The notes under the pieces: model-generated | The model's database searches: none | The model's input: only the letters and a program-made list of their open reading frames with translations | What the model was told of the DNA's origin: nothing | Position numbers and translations under genes: made by a program | NCBI GenBank assembly: GCA_010912705.1 | Contig: POWB01000017.1 | Coordinates: forward strand, 60,281 to 106,294 | Direction: 5' to 3' | Length of the DNA stretch: 46,014 bases | Source of the DNA: Halochromatium sp. | GTDB lineage: Bacteria; Pseudomonadota; Gammaproteobacteria; Chromatiales; Chromatiaceae | Shown here: piece by piece, positions 1-11,431 of the stretch | Layout of the letters: each line of letters opens with the position of its first letter | Numbering within the stretch: the first letter of the stretch is position 1

Positions 1-2127
1 GCTGCCTGCGCGGCCGAGATCACTGACCCTAAGGATCGTCGTTATCGCTATCCGTTTACCAACTGCACCCATTGCGGGCCGCGGCTGAGCATCATTCGTG
101 CGATCCCTTACGATCGCGGCAATACCAGCATGGCCGAGTTTGAGATGTGCTCAGCCTGCGCTGCGGAGTATCGCGATCCGGCTGATCGTCGCTTCCATGC
201 CCAGCCTAATGCCTGCCCCGTCTGCGGCCCCAAGGTCTGGCTGGCGTTTGATCCAACGGATGATCGGCTGGCAGATCCAGCAGCGCGGGATGCGATCGAT
301 GTCGCCAGCCGATTGCTAGCGCGGGGTGCGATCCTCGCAATCAAGGGCATTGGTGGCTTCCATTTGGCCTGTGACGCGACCAATCCGGTGGCAGTCGCTA
401 GGCTGCGCGAGCGTAAGCGGCGGTCGGCCAAGCCCTTTGCGCTGATGGCTAGGGATCTTGAAGTCATCCGCGGCTACTGTAGGGTCAGTCCAGCCGAGGC
501 GGAGCTGCTGAGCTCGACAGCGGCGCCGATTGTGCTCCTCGATCAGCTTGCTGCTGATGCTGATCTGGACTCGGGCTTGCGCGGTCTGCCGCAGCTTGCT
601 GCCGAGATTGCCCCTGGCCAGTCAGCACTGGGCCTGATGCTGCCCTACAGCCCCTTGCATCGGCTGCTGTTGCAGGACTGGGAGCGACCCTTGGTGATGA
701 CCAGCGGCAACCTAAGCGATGAGCCGCAATGCATCGACAATGCGGACGCGCTGCAGCGCCTGGCCGGCATCGCGGATGCCTGGCTGCTGCACGATCGCGA
801 GATCCTCAATCGGGTCGATGATTCGGTGGCGCGGGTGATTCAAGGCCACACCCGCTGGCTGCGTCGGGCACGCGGCGCGGCGCCAACACCGCTCAGGCTA
901 CCATCGGGTTTTGAGTCCGCACCCAAGGTGCTAGCGCTCGGCGGCGAGCTGAAGAATAGCCTCTGTCTGCTCAGCGATGGCCAGGCGACGCTGTCGCAAC
1001 ATCTCGGTGATCTTGAAGAGGCGCGTACCGCACGCGAGTTCGAGCGCACAGTCAAGCTCTATCAGGCGCTGTTTGAGCATCAGCCCGAGATCATCGCTGT
1101 CGACTGCCATCCCGATTATCGCTCCTCGGCGCTCGGTCGCCGGCTGGCGGCGGAGACAGGTGCACGACTGGTCGAGGTGCAGCATCATGCCGCTCATCTT
1201 GGTGCCGTATTGGCCGATGCGGACTGGCCGCTTGATGCTGGCCCGGTCGTTGGGGTGATCTTCGATGGCCTGGGCTATGGTGCGGATCAGACTATCTGGG
1301 GCGGCGAATTCCTGCTTGGTGACTATCGCCAATGGCAGCGCATTGGCCATCTGCGACCGTTCAGCCTGCCCGGCGGCGAGCGCGCGATCCGTGAGCCTTG
1401 GCGCTGCCTCTTTGCGCAGCTGGAGAGCGTTTTTGGTTGGCAGCAATGTCTCGATCGCTGGGGTACTTTGGAGCCCATTCAGCGGCTGCAGCGGCGGCCG
1501 CTGAGGGTGATCGAGGCGATGATCCAGAAGGGACTCAACTCACCACCGACCACCTCAGCAGGGCGTCTGTTTGATGCCGTTGCGGCGGCGCTCGGGGTCT
1601 GCGTCGATGGCATCGCCTATGAGGCGCAGGCGGCGATTGAGCTTGAGACGCTAGCGCGTGGGGCGCTGGGCGAGGTTGGCTATGCGTTCGCGATCGATCA
1701 TGGCGACAGCCGTGACCGCAGTGACAGCAACGAGCGCAATGACCGCAATGACCGCAACGAGCGCAATGCCAGGCGCTGGCAACTGGACCCAACGCCGATG
1801 TGGACGGCGCTGCTCGATGATCTGACAGCGCGGGTGCCAGCCGCGGTAATCGCGGCGCGCTTCCATGCCGGCCTTGCCACTGCGGCTGCCGAGCTGGCCG
1901 TGCAGGCAGCGCACCGGCATGGCGTTGGGACCGTCGCGCTCTCGGGTGGCGTGTTTCAGAACCGCACCCTCTTTGAGGCCATGCATAAAGCGCTCAGCGA
2001 GCGCGGACTGCAGGTGCTGACCCACAGGCGCGTGCCGGCCAATGATGGCGGTCTCGCGCTCGGTCAATCAGTGATCGCCGCGCTGGCGCCAGGGGCCGCC
2101 CCCCAATCGCCGCTGCGAGGTCGGTAA
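1..2127 (+). CDS. hypF: Carbamoyltransferase HypF, 5'-truncated by the window edge
   Basis: HypF makes the cyano ligands of [NiFe]-hydrogenase from carbamoyl phosphate, passing a thiocarboxamide to HypE in the cytoplasm. The frame is open from base 1, so the gene starts outside the window. 708 codons are present; the acylphosphatase domain and the first zinc-finger cysteines are missing. Visible in order: zinc-finger motifs (NCTHCGPR, then MCSAC and CPVCGP), a YrdC-like nucleotide-binding domain ([14 protein letters not shown]), and a Kae1-like domain with HHAAHLGAV, a glycine-rich [15 protein letters not shown] segment and LSGGVFQN near the C-terminus. An Asn/Asp/Arg-rich low-complexity insert lies at about codons 570-592. 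The 3' end overlaps convergent nadB by 64 bp. No other hyp gene is in the window; hoxEF lies 21 kb away. Identification is firm. Confidence 0.96.
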   Translation, partial: AACAAEITDPKDRRYRYPFTNCTHCGPRLSIIRAIPYDRGNTSMAEFEMCSACAAEYRDPADRRFHAQPNACPVCGPKVWLAFDPTDDRLADPAARDAIDVASRLLARGAILAIKGIGGFHLACDATNPVAVARLRERKRRSAKPFALMARDLEVIRGYCRVSPAEAELLSSTAAPIVLLDQLAADADLDSGLRGLPQLAAEIAPGQSALGLMLPYSPLHRLLLQDWERPLVMTSGNLSDEPQCIDNADALQRLAGIADAWLLHDREILNRVDDSVARVIQGHTRWLRRARGAAPTPLRLPSGFESAPKVLALGGELKNSLCLLSDGQATLSQHLGDLEEARTAREFERTVKLYQALFEHQPEIIAVDCHPDYRSSALGRRLAAETGARLVEVQHHAAHLGAVLADADWPLDAGPVVGVIFDGLGYGADQTIWGGEFLLGDYRQWQRIGHLRPFSLPGGERAIREPWRCLFAQLESVFGWQQCLDRWGTLEPIQRLQRRPLRVIEAMIQKGLNSPPTTSAGRLFDAVAAALGVCVDGIAYEAQAAIELETLARGALGEVGYAFAIDHGDSRDRSDSNERNDRNDRNERNARRWQLDPTPMWTALLDDLTARVPAAVIAARFHAGLATAAAELAVQAAHRHGVGTVALSGGVFQNRTLFEAMHKALSERGLQVLTHRRVPANDGGLALGQSVIAALAPGAAPQSPLRGR
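1711..1770 (+). repeat. Low-complexity in-frame repeat within hypF
   Basis: Short units related to gaccgcaatgac and aacgagcgcaat are repeated in tandem, giving a protein stretch rich in Asn, Asp, Arg and Glu ([13 protein letters not shown]). It falls between conserved segments of the Kae1-like domain, where HypF proteins usually have a variable loop. Unit lengths are multiples of three, so copy-number changes would keep the frame. Confidence 0.7.
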
Positions 2128-3725
2128 CGGTTTGGGATCAGCACCGTCGGGCGCAGCTGACTTGGGTCTTTTTGGGGGAAATCCAGCGTGTAATGCAGTC
2201 CACGGCTCTCGCGGCGGCGCTGTGCGGATTGGACGATGAGGTCGGCGACATCGACCAGATTGCGTAGCTCGAGCAGGTCGGTCTTGACCCGGAAATGGCT
2301 GTAGTGCTCGATGATCTCTTGGCGCAGCAGGTCGACCCGGCGTTTGGCGCGCAATAGGCGCTTATTGGTGCGCACGATGCCGACATAGTCCCACATGAAG
2401 CGCCGTAGCTCCTCCCAGTTGTGCGAGATGACGATCTCTTCATCGGCGCGGGTGACACGGCTCGCATCCCAGGCCGGCACCTCTGGCGGATCGAGCCAGT
2501 CGGCGGCGAGCGCAGCGATGTCCTTGGCCGCCAGCTCGGCGAAGACCAGGCATTCGAGCAGCGAGTTGCTGGCCATGCGATTGGCACCATGCAGACCGGT
2601 GTAGGCGGTCTCACCAATCGCATAGAGCCCCGGCAGATCGGTGCGCGCGCGGGCATCGACGAGTAGCCCGCCACAGGTGTAGTGGGCCGCTGGTACCACT
2701 GGGATCGGCTCGCGGGTGATGTCGATACCCAGCTCCAGACAGCGCGCATGGATGGTCGGGAAGTGCTCGGTGATGAAGTCGGCCGGGCGGTGCGAGATGT
2801 CGAGATAGACAAACTTGCTGCCGGTGCGCTTGATTTCGTGGTCGATGGCGCGGGCGACGACGTCGCGCGGCGCCAGCTCGGCGCGCTCGTCGAAGCGCGG
2901 CATGAAGCGGTCGCCATCGGGCAGCTTCAGCTGCGCGCCCTCACCGCGCAGGGCCTCGGTGATCAGGAATGATTTGGCCTTGGGATGATAGAGACAGGTC
3001 GGATGAAACTGCATGAATTCCATGTTGGCAACCCGGCAGCCGGCGCGCCAGCCCATGGCGATGCCGTCGCCGGTGGCGACATCGGGGTTGCTGGTGTAGA
3101 CGTAGACCTTGCTCGCGCCGCCGCTGGCGATGACCACGAAGCGGGCCAGAAAGCTGTTGACCTCCTCGGTCTTGTTGTCGAGCAGGTAGGCGCCGAAGCA
3201 GCGGTTCTCGGTGCCGCCGAGCTTGCGGTCGGTGATCAGGTCGATCGCGGCGTGATGCTCGAATAGCTCGATGTTGCTGCGCGCGCGCACTAGGCTGGTG
3301 AGGGTGGTCTCGACCGCGCGGCCAGTGGCATCGGCGGCATGGATCACGCGGCGATGGGTATGACCACCTTCGCGCGTGAGATGATAGCCGCTGGAGCCGC
3401 TCCCGCTGTCATCGCGGGTAAACTGCACGCCGGCGTCGAGCAGCCAATGGATGTTGCTGGGACCACCCTCGACGACAAGCCGCACGATCGACTCATCGCA
3501 GAGTCCATCCCCGGCCTTCAGGGTATCCTGTACATGGGCGTCGATGGTATCGGTGGCATTGAGCACCGCTGAGATGCCGCCTTGCGCGTAGAGGGTGTTA
3601 CCTTCCTGCAGCTCGCGTTTCGAGACCAGGGCCACCGAGAGGTCTTGTGGCAAGCGCAGCGCGAGACTGAGGCCAGCAGCACCGCTGCCGATAATGAGTA
3701 CGTCGTGGCGGTAGAGCTTGGGCAT
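2064..3725 (-). CDS. nadB: L-aspartate oxidase NadB
   Basis: NadB is the cytoplasmic flavoenzyme that oxidises L-aspartate to iminoaspartate, the first step of de novo NAD synthesis, before quinolinate synthase NadA. The 553-residue product starts [19 protein letters not shown], an N-terminal FAD-binding dinucleotide fold. It carries the succinate dehydrogenase/fumarate reductase-type flavoprotein motifs [19 protein letters not shown] and [10 protein letters not shown], and a helical C-terminal domain. The frame is open upstream to 3914, but the start at 3725 puts the FAD motif at the usual place and has an AGGAA-like ribosome site. The last 21 codons or so overlap the end of hypF on the other strand, so the C-terminal tail may not be conserved. 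nadA is not in the window. Confidence 0.95.
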   Translation of the reverse strand: MPKLYRHDVLIIGSGAAGLSLALRLPQDLSVALVSKRELQEGNTLYAQGGISAVLNATDTIDAHVQDTLKAGDGLCDESIVRLVVEGGPSNIHWLLDAGVQFTRDDSGSGSSGYHLTREGGHTHRRVIHAADATGRAVETTLTSLVRARSNIELFEHHAAIDLITDRKLGGTENRCFGAYLLDNKTEEVNSFLARFVVIASGGASKVYVYTSNPDVATGDGIAMGWRAGCRVANMEFMQFHPTCLYHPKAKSFLITEALRGEGAQLKLPDGDRFMPRFDERAELAPRDVVARAIDHEIKRTGSKFVYLDISHRPADFITEHFPTIHARCLELGIDITREPIPVVPAAHYTCGGLLVDARARTDLPGLYAIGETAYTGLHGANRMASNSLLECLVFAELAAKDIAALAADWLDPPEVPAWDASRVTRADEEIVISHNWEELRRFMWDYVGIVRTNKRLLRAKRRVDLLRQEIIEHYSHFRVKTDLLELRNLVDVADLIVQSAQRRRESRGLHYTLDFPQKDPSQLRPTVLIPNRYRPRSGDWGAAPGASAAITD

Positions 3726-4080
3726 GATGTCAGGGTTCCTCGCGCGAGCTGAGACGGATAATGACGGTTCTGTTGCAAGCAGGCCTCCGAGCAAAGTATG
3801 CCGCAGGCTTGCCCTGGCGTCGCCTGCGAGGCGCTGTGGCGGCCTGTCCGATTGGATGAGTGGGCCTTGGTGGGTCGTAAAATCCAGGGCTTGTCTATGT
3901 CTTGGTGTGGACAAAGATTAGACGGTGTCGGGATCAATCGGCGAGTCGGTCGGCAGGTCATAAACTGACGTCTTCGATTGCGACATATCAAGGCGTGAAC
4001 GGCTCGACAGAGAACTTTCATTGGAGAGGTGGTGTCAATGCGGCAGGTGAGGGGAAACCGACGGGCACGAGGGCAGCCGC
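3726..4080. promoter_or_regulatory. Divergent nadB / rpoE intergenic region
   Basis: This 355-bp gap separates divergent nadB and rpoE. It holds the sigma-E-type promoter listed separately and an imperfect inverted repeat near 3775-3818 (GCAAGC against GCTTGC arms) in the nadB leader. The ORFs that cross it show no family resemblance and are not called as genes. Confidence 0.5.
4012..4039 (+). promoter_or_regulatory. Probable sigma-E-dependent promoter of rpoE
   Basis: A perfect -35 element GAACTT (4012-4017) is followed after 17 bases by TCAAT (4035-4039), which fits the RpoE/AlgU consensus GAACTT-N16/17-TCnnA. It lies about 40 bp before the GTG start of rpoE, as expected for autoregulation of the sigma-E operon. 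The sequence match is seen; activity is inferred. Confidence 0.7.
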
Positions 4081-4659
4081 GTGTCTGAGCGCGAGGTTGA
4101 TCAGGCGCTGGTTGAGCGGGCCCAGGCTGGCGATCGGCGGGCATTCGATCTGTTGGTGTTGAAGTACCAGCAGCGAATCGCGGCCCTCATTGGTCGCTAC
4201 CTGCGGGATAGCGCTGAGGTCTTGGATGTGACCCAGGAGGCCTTTCTAAAGGCATATCGGGCACTTCCGGGGTTTCGTGGCGAGTCGGCGTTCTACACCT
4301 GGATCTATCGGATTGCGATCAACACGGTGAAGAACTACATGGTCGCGCAGAGTCGACGTCCGCCCGGCGATGACGTCGATGCCGAGCTCGCTGAGCAGAT
4401 GGATATGGGGGCAGCACTGCGCGATAGCGCGACACCGGAGCGTGAGGTGCTCACCGATGAGATCGCGCACACCGTGCAGGCCGCCTTGGATGCGCTGCCA
4501 GACGATCTGCGCACGGCAATCATGTTCCGCGAGATCGACGGCATGAGCTACGAGGAGATCGCGACCGCGATGGAGTGCCCCATCGGCACCGTGCGCTCGC
4601 GAATCTTTCGCGCCCGTGAAGCGATCGACAAACGGCTGCGGCCATTGCTCGAGGGTTGA
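4081..4659 (+). CDS. rpoE: RNA polymerase sigma factor RpoE (AlgU)
   Basis: This group IV (ECF) sigma factor controls the envelope-stress regulon. The 192-residue protein has region 2 (DVTQEAFLKAYRALPGFRG, then FYTWIYRIAINTVKNY) and region 4 (LPDDLRTAIMFREIDGMSYEEIA, followed by GTVRSRIFRAREAI), both close to RpoE/AlgU. The start is GTG at 4081, with an ACGAGGG-like site upstream. A sigma-E consensus promoter lies 40 bp upstream, and the anti-sigma gene rseA starts 65 bp downstream. The order rpoE-rseA-rseB-rseC-mucD is the standard gammaproteobacterial one. Confidence 0.97.
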   Translation: MSEREVDQALVERAQAGDRRAFDLLVLKYQQRIAALIGRYLRDSAEVLDVTQEAFLKAYRALPGFRGESAFYTWIYRIAINTVKNYMVAQSRRPPGDDVDAELAEQMDMGAALRDSATPEREVLTDEIAHTVQAALDALPDDLRTAIMFREIDGMSYEEIATAMECPIGTVRSRIFRAREAIDKRLRPLLEG

Positions 4660-4724
4660 TCTGAGTCGTACCTGCCCTCGGCCCGACTCCCTATCATGAA
4701 CGACGAACAGGCGAAGGCGACAGC

Positions 4725-5372
4725 ATGACGACATCAACTCCGGACCAAGGGTACCTGGCGGCACTGATCGATGGCGAGCCCGGTCCCGGCGGCTTCGAGG
4801 TTGCGATCGACGCGATCGAGCGGGATGCCGAGCTTCGTGCCCGTTTTGAGCGGGGACTCCTGATCGGTCAGGTGCTGCGGGGAGAGCCGTCGCATCCCGC
4901 GGCGCGCCTGCTCAGCGGGCGAGTCTCGGCTGCATTGGCCTCCGAGCCGGTGGTGATGCGCCCTTCAGTCAGACGCTCGGCGCACTCGAGACGACCGCTA
5001 TCCTCGATCAATCGCCCGGCCGCCACGCTGGCCATTGCGGCGAGCCTGGTTGCGGTCGCCATCCTGGTTGGGCCGGACCTGATTAGCGGGGGCAGCCTTG
5101 GTTCCAGTCCGAAGACACCGCTTGTGGCCCAAGGCGGCGGTGCGACTCCTAGCCCAGAGACCCCAGGCATGGTCCAAGCGAATCCTGCGCAAGCGCCGAG
5201 TCTCGCGGCGGCATCGACAGCGCCGCTGGTCGCGGGCTGGAGCATGGAGGAGCCGGCGGACACGACCGCACTGGATGCACTGCTCGTGGACCATCGTGAG
5301 CGTGCCTCGGCCTCGGGACTGACCGGTTTTATTCCCTATGCGGCAGTGGTCGGTCCCAGTGGTCTGCGTTGA
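4725..5372 (+). CDS. rseA: Anti-sigma-E factor RseA (MucA)
   Basis: RseA is the inner-membrane anti-sigma factor that holds RpoE inactive until proteolysis. The 215-residue product has an N-terminal cytoplasmic domain that opens in the typical way (GYLAALIDGE), one predicted transmembrane segment at about residues 98-118 (ATLAIAASLVAVAILVG), and a periplasmic tail whose end fits the RseB-binding region (SGLTGFIPYAAVVG). It lies between rpoE and rseB, and only 4 bp separate its stop from the preferred rseB start. Sequence conservation is modest, as usual for this family; position and topology make the call firm. Confidence 0.92.
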   Translation: MTTSTPDQGYLAALIDGEPGPGGFEVAIDAIERDAELRARFERGLLIGQVLRGEPSHPAARLLSGRVSAALASEPVVMRPSVRRSAHSRRPLSSINRPAATLAIAASLVAVAILVGPDLISGGSLGSSPKTPLVAQGGGATPSPETPGMVQANPAQAPSLAAASTAPLVAGWSMEEPADTTALDALLVDHRERASASGLTGFIPYAAVVGPSGLR

Positions 5373-5376
5373 CGCT

Positions 5377-6456
5377 ATGCCAGCCCTCTTGCTAGTCAAC
5401 TGGTTGCGGTCGCCCGCGGCGATCATTGGTGGCCTTCTGCTCAGCCTGCTGCTGCCATCGCTCAGTCTGGCGGGGGGCACCGCATCCTCTCCGGCTGAAC
5501 TCTTAGGGCAGATGGCTCGCGCCTTATCCGAACTCGAATATGAGGGCACGCTGGTCTATCTGAACGGCCATGAGCTTTCCACCCTGCGCATCGCTCATCG
5601 TATCAGTGATGGTCAGGCCCACGAGAGTCTGCTGGCGCTCAGCGGACCCGTGCGCGCTGTCGCGCGCAGCCGACAAACCGTCACCTGCGTGCTGCCGGAC
5701 GCACGCACCATCTCGGTTCCGCGACACTCGAGCACGGCTGCGACCCTGCACGCTGGCGCCATCGATGTCGAACGCTTGCAGCCGCATTATCTGATCCATG
5801 GCCTGGGTCGATCTCGGGTCGCCGGTCGTGACACCCGAGTGGTGGGCATCATTCCACGCGATGATCTGCGTTACGGCTATCGGTTTTTTGTCGATGAGGA
5901 AACCGGACTGCCGCTGAAGACAGATCTCATGGATAGCTCAGCAACGCCGATCGAGCAGGTGATGTTTACTGAGATCGAATTCCTTGATACCCCGCAAGAT
6001 GAGGCGGCGGTATCAGCCTCGGCTGAGGCGAATGTTAAGGGGGCTGATATGGCCCTTGCTCGAATGCAAACGGCTCCGGCGCAGGCTGCCCTGGTCTCGA
6101 GCGACCCGACACCATTCGAGTCGGTGCCGATCTCAGCAGCGATCGATGCCAGTCCCTGGCAATTCTCGGATCTGCCGCCGGGCTATCGAGTGGTCGCGAC
6201 TGATCCTGTGGCGGCAAGTGGCCCCAATGCTGTGGACGCTGATGCGGCGCGTCAGTGGTTCATGGTGACTGATGGACTCGCTGTGGTATCGATCTACATC
6301 GAGCCGGATCGAGGCCAAGGGCTTGCTGGTCATCAACGCGTTGGAGCGGTCAATGCGGCTGGCCGCTCGCTCGACGGACATCAGATCACTGCTGTTGGCG
6401 AGGTGCCGGTGCAGACGGTACAAGCCATCGCCGCCGCAGTGGGGACTCAACCATGA
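5377..6456 (+). CDS. rseB: Sigma-E regulatory protein RseB (MucB)
   Basis: RseB is the periplasmic protein that binds RseA and senses lipopolysaccharide or lipoprotein stress. I chose ATG 5377 (359 residues) over the in-frame ATG 5338 because it places a normal signal peptide at the N-terminus (IIGGLLLSLLLPSLSLAGG), and the earlier start would overlap rseA. The mature part begins with the MucB/RseB pattern of an N-terminal LolA-like domain (LEYEGTLVYLNG, GYRFFVDEETGLPLKTDL) and ends in the smaller C-terminal domain (WQFSDLPPGYRV). It overlaps rseC by the ATGA tetranucleotide, indicating translational coupling. Confidence 0.94.
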   Translation: MPALLLVNWLRSPAAIIGGLLLSLLLPSLSLAGGTASSPAELLGQMARALSELEYEGTLVYLNGHELSTLRIAHRISDGQAHESLLALSGPVRAVARSRQTVTCVLPDARTISVPRHSSTAATLHAGAIDVERLQPHYLIHGLGRSRVAGRDTRVVGIIPRDDLRYGYRFFVDEETGLPLKTDLMDSSATPIEQVMFTEIEFLDTPQDEAAVSASAEANVKGADMALARMQTAPAQAALVSSDPTPFESVPISAAIDASPWQFSDLPPGYRVVATDPVAASGPNAVDADAARQWFMVTDGLAVVSIYIEPDRGQGLAGHQRVGAVNAAGRSLDGHQITAVGEVPVQTVQAIAAAVGTQP

Positions 6457-6929
6457 TTGAAGAACAAGCCATTGTCATCTCTAGCGAGGCCGGTATTGCG
6501 GAGGTCGAGATCCTTCGTCGCTCGACCTGTAGCGCCTGCAGTGCCCGCTCCGGTTGTGGGGTTTCGCTGCTGGACCGAGTGCTCGGTCGACGGCCGCAGC
6601 GCTTGCTCCTGGTCGACAAGCTCAAGCTCCGTCCCGGCGATGAGGTGGTGGTCGGTATCCCAGAGGGGGCGTTGCTGAAGGCGGCGGTTGCGGCCTACAT
6701 GGTGCCGCTCCTGGGCCTCTTGGGTGGCGCGATCCTGGGGGATCTGATGCTGCAAGAGGGCGCCATGGATCAGGGGCTCGCGCTACTGGCCGGCGCGCTT
6801 GGTTTTGCGGCCGGGCTGCTGGTGACACGCCTCTACAGTCGCCGGCTCGCGACTGACCCGCGCTGGCGTGCGGTCTTGCTGCGGCCTGTGACCCACAGTC
6901 TGTCTGTCGGACTCCCCGACCTGCACTAA
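6453..6929 (+). CDS. rseC: RseC/MucC-family membrane protein
   Basis: This 158-residue inner-membrane protein belongs to the SoxR-reducing/RseC family, which modulates sigma-E activity and in some bacteria helps the Rsx complex reduce SoxR. The N-terminal cytoplasmic domain carries the family cysteine cluster CSACSARSGCG. Two transmembrane helices follow (about residues 74-92 and 106-126), then a basic tail. It overlaps rseB by 4 bp and sits before mucD, the usual location. Confidence 0.93.
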   Translation: MIEEQAIVISSEAGIAEVEILRRSTCSACSARSGCGVSLLDRVLGRRPQRLLLVDKLKLRPGDEVVVGIPEGALLKAAVAAYMVPLLGLLGGAILGDLMLQEGAMDQGLALLAGALGFAAGLLVTRLYSRRLATDPRWRAVLLRPVTHSLSVGLPDLH

Positions 6930-7070
6930 GCGTCGCCTCTGTCGGCTGGTTTGATCCTGCCGCTTGTCTTGTCGTGCACGCGAGGCGGCCAGCATCTGTT
7001 ATCGTTACCGGTTGTCATTGCCGGCGCCGGCCGATGTCGGATGCGCTCGTCACCGCCTCTTAGGTCCTTC

Positions 7071-8549
7071 ATGCGTAATCGCTACCTGTTCTTGCTCGTT
7101 CTCGCTGCAGTGGGCTTCCTTGGGCTTGCTTGGGCCGCATCGAGCCTTGCCGATGCCGCTTCGCGGCCAATTAGCGATGACGCGCCGCTGACCTCTGATG
7201 CGGTCTCCGCCCTGCCGAACTTCATCCCCTTGGTCAAGCGTTATGGACCCTCGGTGGTCAATATCAGCAGTAAGCAGGGCTATGACTTGGGTCCGCAGGA
7301 GTTTGAGTCGGAAGAGGGCCTGCCGGAGGACAGTCCGCTCTATGATTTCTTTCGTCGCTTCTTCGGGGAGGATGGCCCCTTGCCGGATGATGGCGATCAG
7401 GGACGCTCGCTAGGCTCGGGCTTCATCCTGAGTTCAGATGGCTATATCCTCACCAATGCGCATGTGGTCGAGGCCGCTGATGAGATCATCGTGCGCATGA
7501 GCGATCGACGCGAGTTCGTCGCGCAGGCGATTGGCGCCGACGAGCGCAGCGACATCGCGCTGTTGAAGATCGAGGCCAGCGACCTGCCGGCAGTGGAACT
7601 CGGACTTTCGGCGGCGGTCGAGGTCGGCGAATGGGTCCTGGCGATCGGCTCGCCATTTGGGTTTGAGCACTCGGCAACGGCCGGCATCGTCAGCGCCAAG
7701 GGGCGCTCGTTGCCCTCCGAGAACTATGTACCCTTCATCCAGACCGATGTGGCGATCAACCCGGGTAACTCGGGCGGTCCGCTGTTCGATCTCCAGGGGC
7801 GCGTGGTAGGCGTGAACTCGCAGATCTATAGTCGTACCGGTGGCTTCATGGGGCTCTCCTTTGCGATCCCGATCGACGTCGCGATCGATGTCGTCGAGCA
7901 ACTGAAGGAGAAGGGCCGCGTCAGTCGTGGCTGGCTTGGTGTCTTGATTCAAGACGTGACGCGTGATCTCGCCGAGCCCTTCGGGCTGCCGCATCCGGTG
8001 GGCGCCTTGGTCTCGCAGGTGCTGCCGGAGAGCCCAGCCGAGAAGGCGGGGCTGCGTGCTGGCGATATCATCCTGGCCTTCGATGGCATCGATGTGCCCA
8101 CCTCGAGCAGCCTGCCACCCTTAGTCGGAGTGACCAAGGTGGATGTCACGGTTCCGGTCGAGCTGCTGCGCGATGGCAAGCGACGCGAGGTAGCCGTGAC
8201 CCTCGCCGAGCTGCCCGAGGATGAGACGGCGCTGATCCATCATGGTCAACCAGCCGCGCCGGCGGCGAACCGCCTTGGACTGGTGATGAAGGAGGTGCCA
8301 GAGGATCAGCGTGAGCTGCTCGGTCTTGAGCATCCCGGGGTTCTGGTGGATCGTGTCGAGACCGGGCCTGGTGAGCGCGCCGGTCTGCGTGATGGTGATC
8401 TGATCCTGAGCTTTGGCAACGAGCAGGTCCAAGGCCTGGCGCATTTTGCTCGACTCGTGGAGGCGGCCCCAGCCGGTGGGTCGGTTGCGGTGCTGGTGCA
8501 GCGCGGCGATGGGCGCATGTTCTACGCACTGCGACTTCCGCCGGAGTAG
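7071..8549 (+). CDS. mucD: Periplasmic serine protease MucD/DegP (Do family)
   Basis: This is a periplasmic HtrA-type protease and chaperone that degrades misfolded envelope proteins and limits sigma-E activation. The 492-residue form from ATG 7071 begins with a signal peptide ([18 protein letters not shown]). The frame extends upstream to 6951, but 7071 has a TAGGT-type site and the right N-terminus. The catalytic triad is visible: His in TNAHVVEA, Asp in RSDIALLKI, Ser in NPGNSGGPL. Two PDZ domains follow, with ligand loops RGWLGV and RLGLVM. It lies 141 bp after rseC and before lepA, as in Pseudomonas-type operons. Confidence 0.96.
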   Translation: MRNRYLFLLVLAAVGFLGLAWAASSLADAASRPISDDAPLTSDAVSALPNFIPLVKRYGPSVVNISSKQGYDLGPQEFESEEGLPEDSPLYDFFRRFFGEDGPLPDDGDQGRSLGSGFILSSDGYILTNAHVVEAADEIIVRMSDRREFVAQAIGADERSDIALLKIEASDLPAVELGLSAAVEVGEWVLAIGSPFGFEHSATAGIVSAKGRSLPSENYVPFIQTDVAINPGNSGGPLFDLQGRVVGVNSQIYSRTGGFMGLSFAIPIDVAIDVVEQLKEKGRVSRGWLGVLIQDVTRDLAEPFGLPHPVGALVSQVLPESPAEKAGLRAGDIILAFDGIDVPTSSSLPPLVGVTKVDVTVPVELLRDGKRREVAVTLAELPEDETALIHHGQPAAPAANRLGLVMKEVPEDQRELLGLEHPGVLVDRVETGPGERAGLRDGDLILSFGNEQVQGLAHFARLVEAAPAGGSVAVLVQRGDGRMFYALRLPPE

Positions 8550-8650
8550 CAGCCAAGCACAGTGCGCACCTGATCCGTCCATCTGATCTTTTGCACGAAT
8601 CGCTCTCGTTTCAACGTCTCGTCCGGATAACCTCAAGGATTTCGCCCCCG

Positions 8651-10451
<1,801 letters not shown>

Positions 10452-10456
<5 letters not shown>

Positions 10457-10504
10457 TCGATTTTTCGTCCTGTCATTGATCGGGTATTGATCGGTCATTG
10501 ACCG
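10452..10504 (+). repeat. Phased ATTGATCG direct repeats upstream of lepB
   Basis: The octamer ATTGATCG occurs at 10452-10459, 10475-10482 and 10486-10493, with a one-base variant, ATTGACCG, at 10497-10504. The last three copies are exactly 11 bp apart, about one helical turn. They lie in the 106-bp lepA-lepB gap. This could be a protein-binding array or chance; no known operator is recognised. Confidence 0.5.
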
Positions 10505-10562
10505 CCGCCGAGCATGCAGTGTTCGGATCACTGTTATTTGGATCAGGAGACGCACCTAGGCT

Positions 10563-11417
10563 ATGAGCTTCGATTTTCCGACCTTCCTTGTTGCCGCCAC
10601 CTTTATCACCGGAGGCATCTGGCTGCTTGATGCGCTACTCTGGGCGCCTAAGCGCCGTCGCTTGGCGGCGGCTGCGACTGCGGGCAGCGCTAGCGAGGGC
10701 GGTCAGCAGGCCCCAGGTGGCTACAAGGAGCCGGTCCTAGTCGAGTATGCGCGCTCGTTCTTCCCGGTCATCCTGGTCGTGCTCTTGCTGCGCTCATTCG
10801 TGGTTGAGCCGTTTCGCATCCCCTCCGGCTCGATGATGCCGACCCTATTGGTCGGTGACTTCATCCTGGTGAATAAATTCTCTTACGGGCTGCGCTGGCC
10901 GGTGCTGAATAGCAAGTTTCTGGCGCTCGGCGAGCCTGAGCGCGGCGATGTGGTCGTATTCCGCTTCCCTCAAGATGAATCGGTCGACTACATCAAGCGC
11001 GTTATCGCGGTGCCGGGGGACCAGGTCTACTATCGCGACAAGACCATCTATGTGAATGGCGAGCCGCTAGCGCAGATCCCACTGGGCGATTATCGGGATG
11101 ACAGTGGCCGACCAACCGGCCTGATCGAGGCCGTGGAGCAGGTGGGTGAAGGGCGCGAGCATGAGATCCTGATCAATCCTCGAACCGGCGATTTTCCCCG
11201 CTCCTGCGGTGTATTGGCGCGCGGCCCGGTGATCGTACCGGAGGGTATGTTTTTTGTGATGGGTGACAATCGCGACAATAGTAACGACGGGCGCTGCTGG
11301 GGCTTTGTGCCGGAAGAAAATCTGGTCGGCAAGGCGTTTGCGATCTGGATGAGCTGGGACGGCAATCGGGATGGCTTCCCGATCGCGTTTGGCCGCATCG
11401 GCGACCTGATCCACTGA
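10563..11417 (+). CDS. lepB: Signal peptidase I (LepB)
   Basis: LepB cleaves signal peptides at the outer face of the inner membrane. The 284-residue protein has an N-terminal membrane segment (residues about 5-23), a basic cytoplasmic loop, and a second membrane segment (FFPVILVVLLLRSFVVEPF). Next comes the catalytic Ser motif IPSGSMMPTL, the Lys general base in DYIKRVIAVPGD and the box E motif MGDNRDNSNDGR. The following DUF4845 gene overlaps or abuts its stop, and rnc and era follow, as is common in Proteobacteria. Confidence 0.97.
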   Translation: MSFDFPTFLVAATFITGGIWLLDALLWAPKRRRLAAAATAGSASEGGQQAPGGYKEPVLVEYARSFFPVILVVLLLRSFVVEPFRIPSGSMMPTLLVGDFILVNKFSYGLRWPVLNSKFLALGEPERGDVVVFRFPQDESVDYIKRVIAVPGDQVYYRDKTIYVNGEPLAQIPLGDYRDDSGRPTGLIEAVEQVGEGREHEILINPRTGDFPRSCGVLARGPVIVPEGMFFVMGDNRDNSNDGRCWGFVPEENLVGKAFAIWMSWDGNRDGFPIAFGRIGDLIH

Positions 11418-11431
11418 TGAGGATTCTGTCC

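Noticed and set aside
3726..3914. Extended N-terminus of NadB
   Set aside because: The FAD fold begins right after ATG 3725, and the upstream residues have no similarity to NadB.
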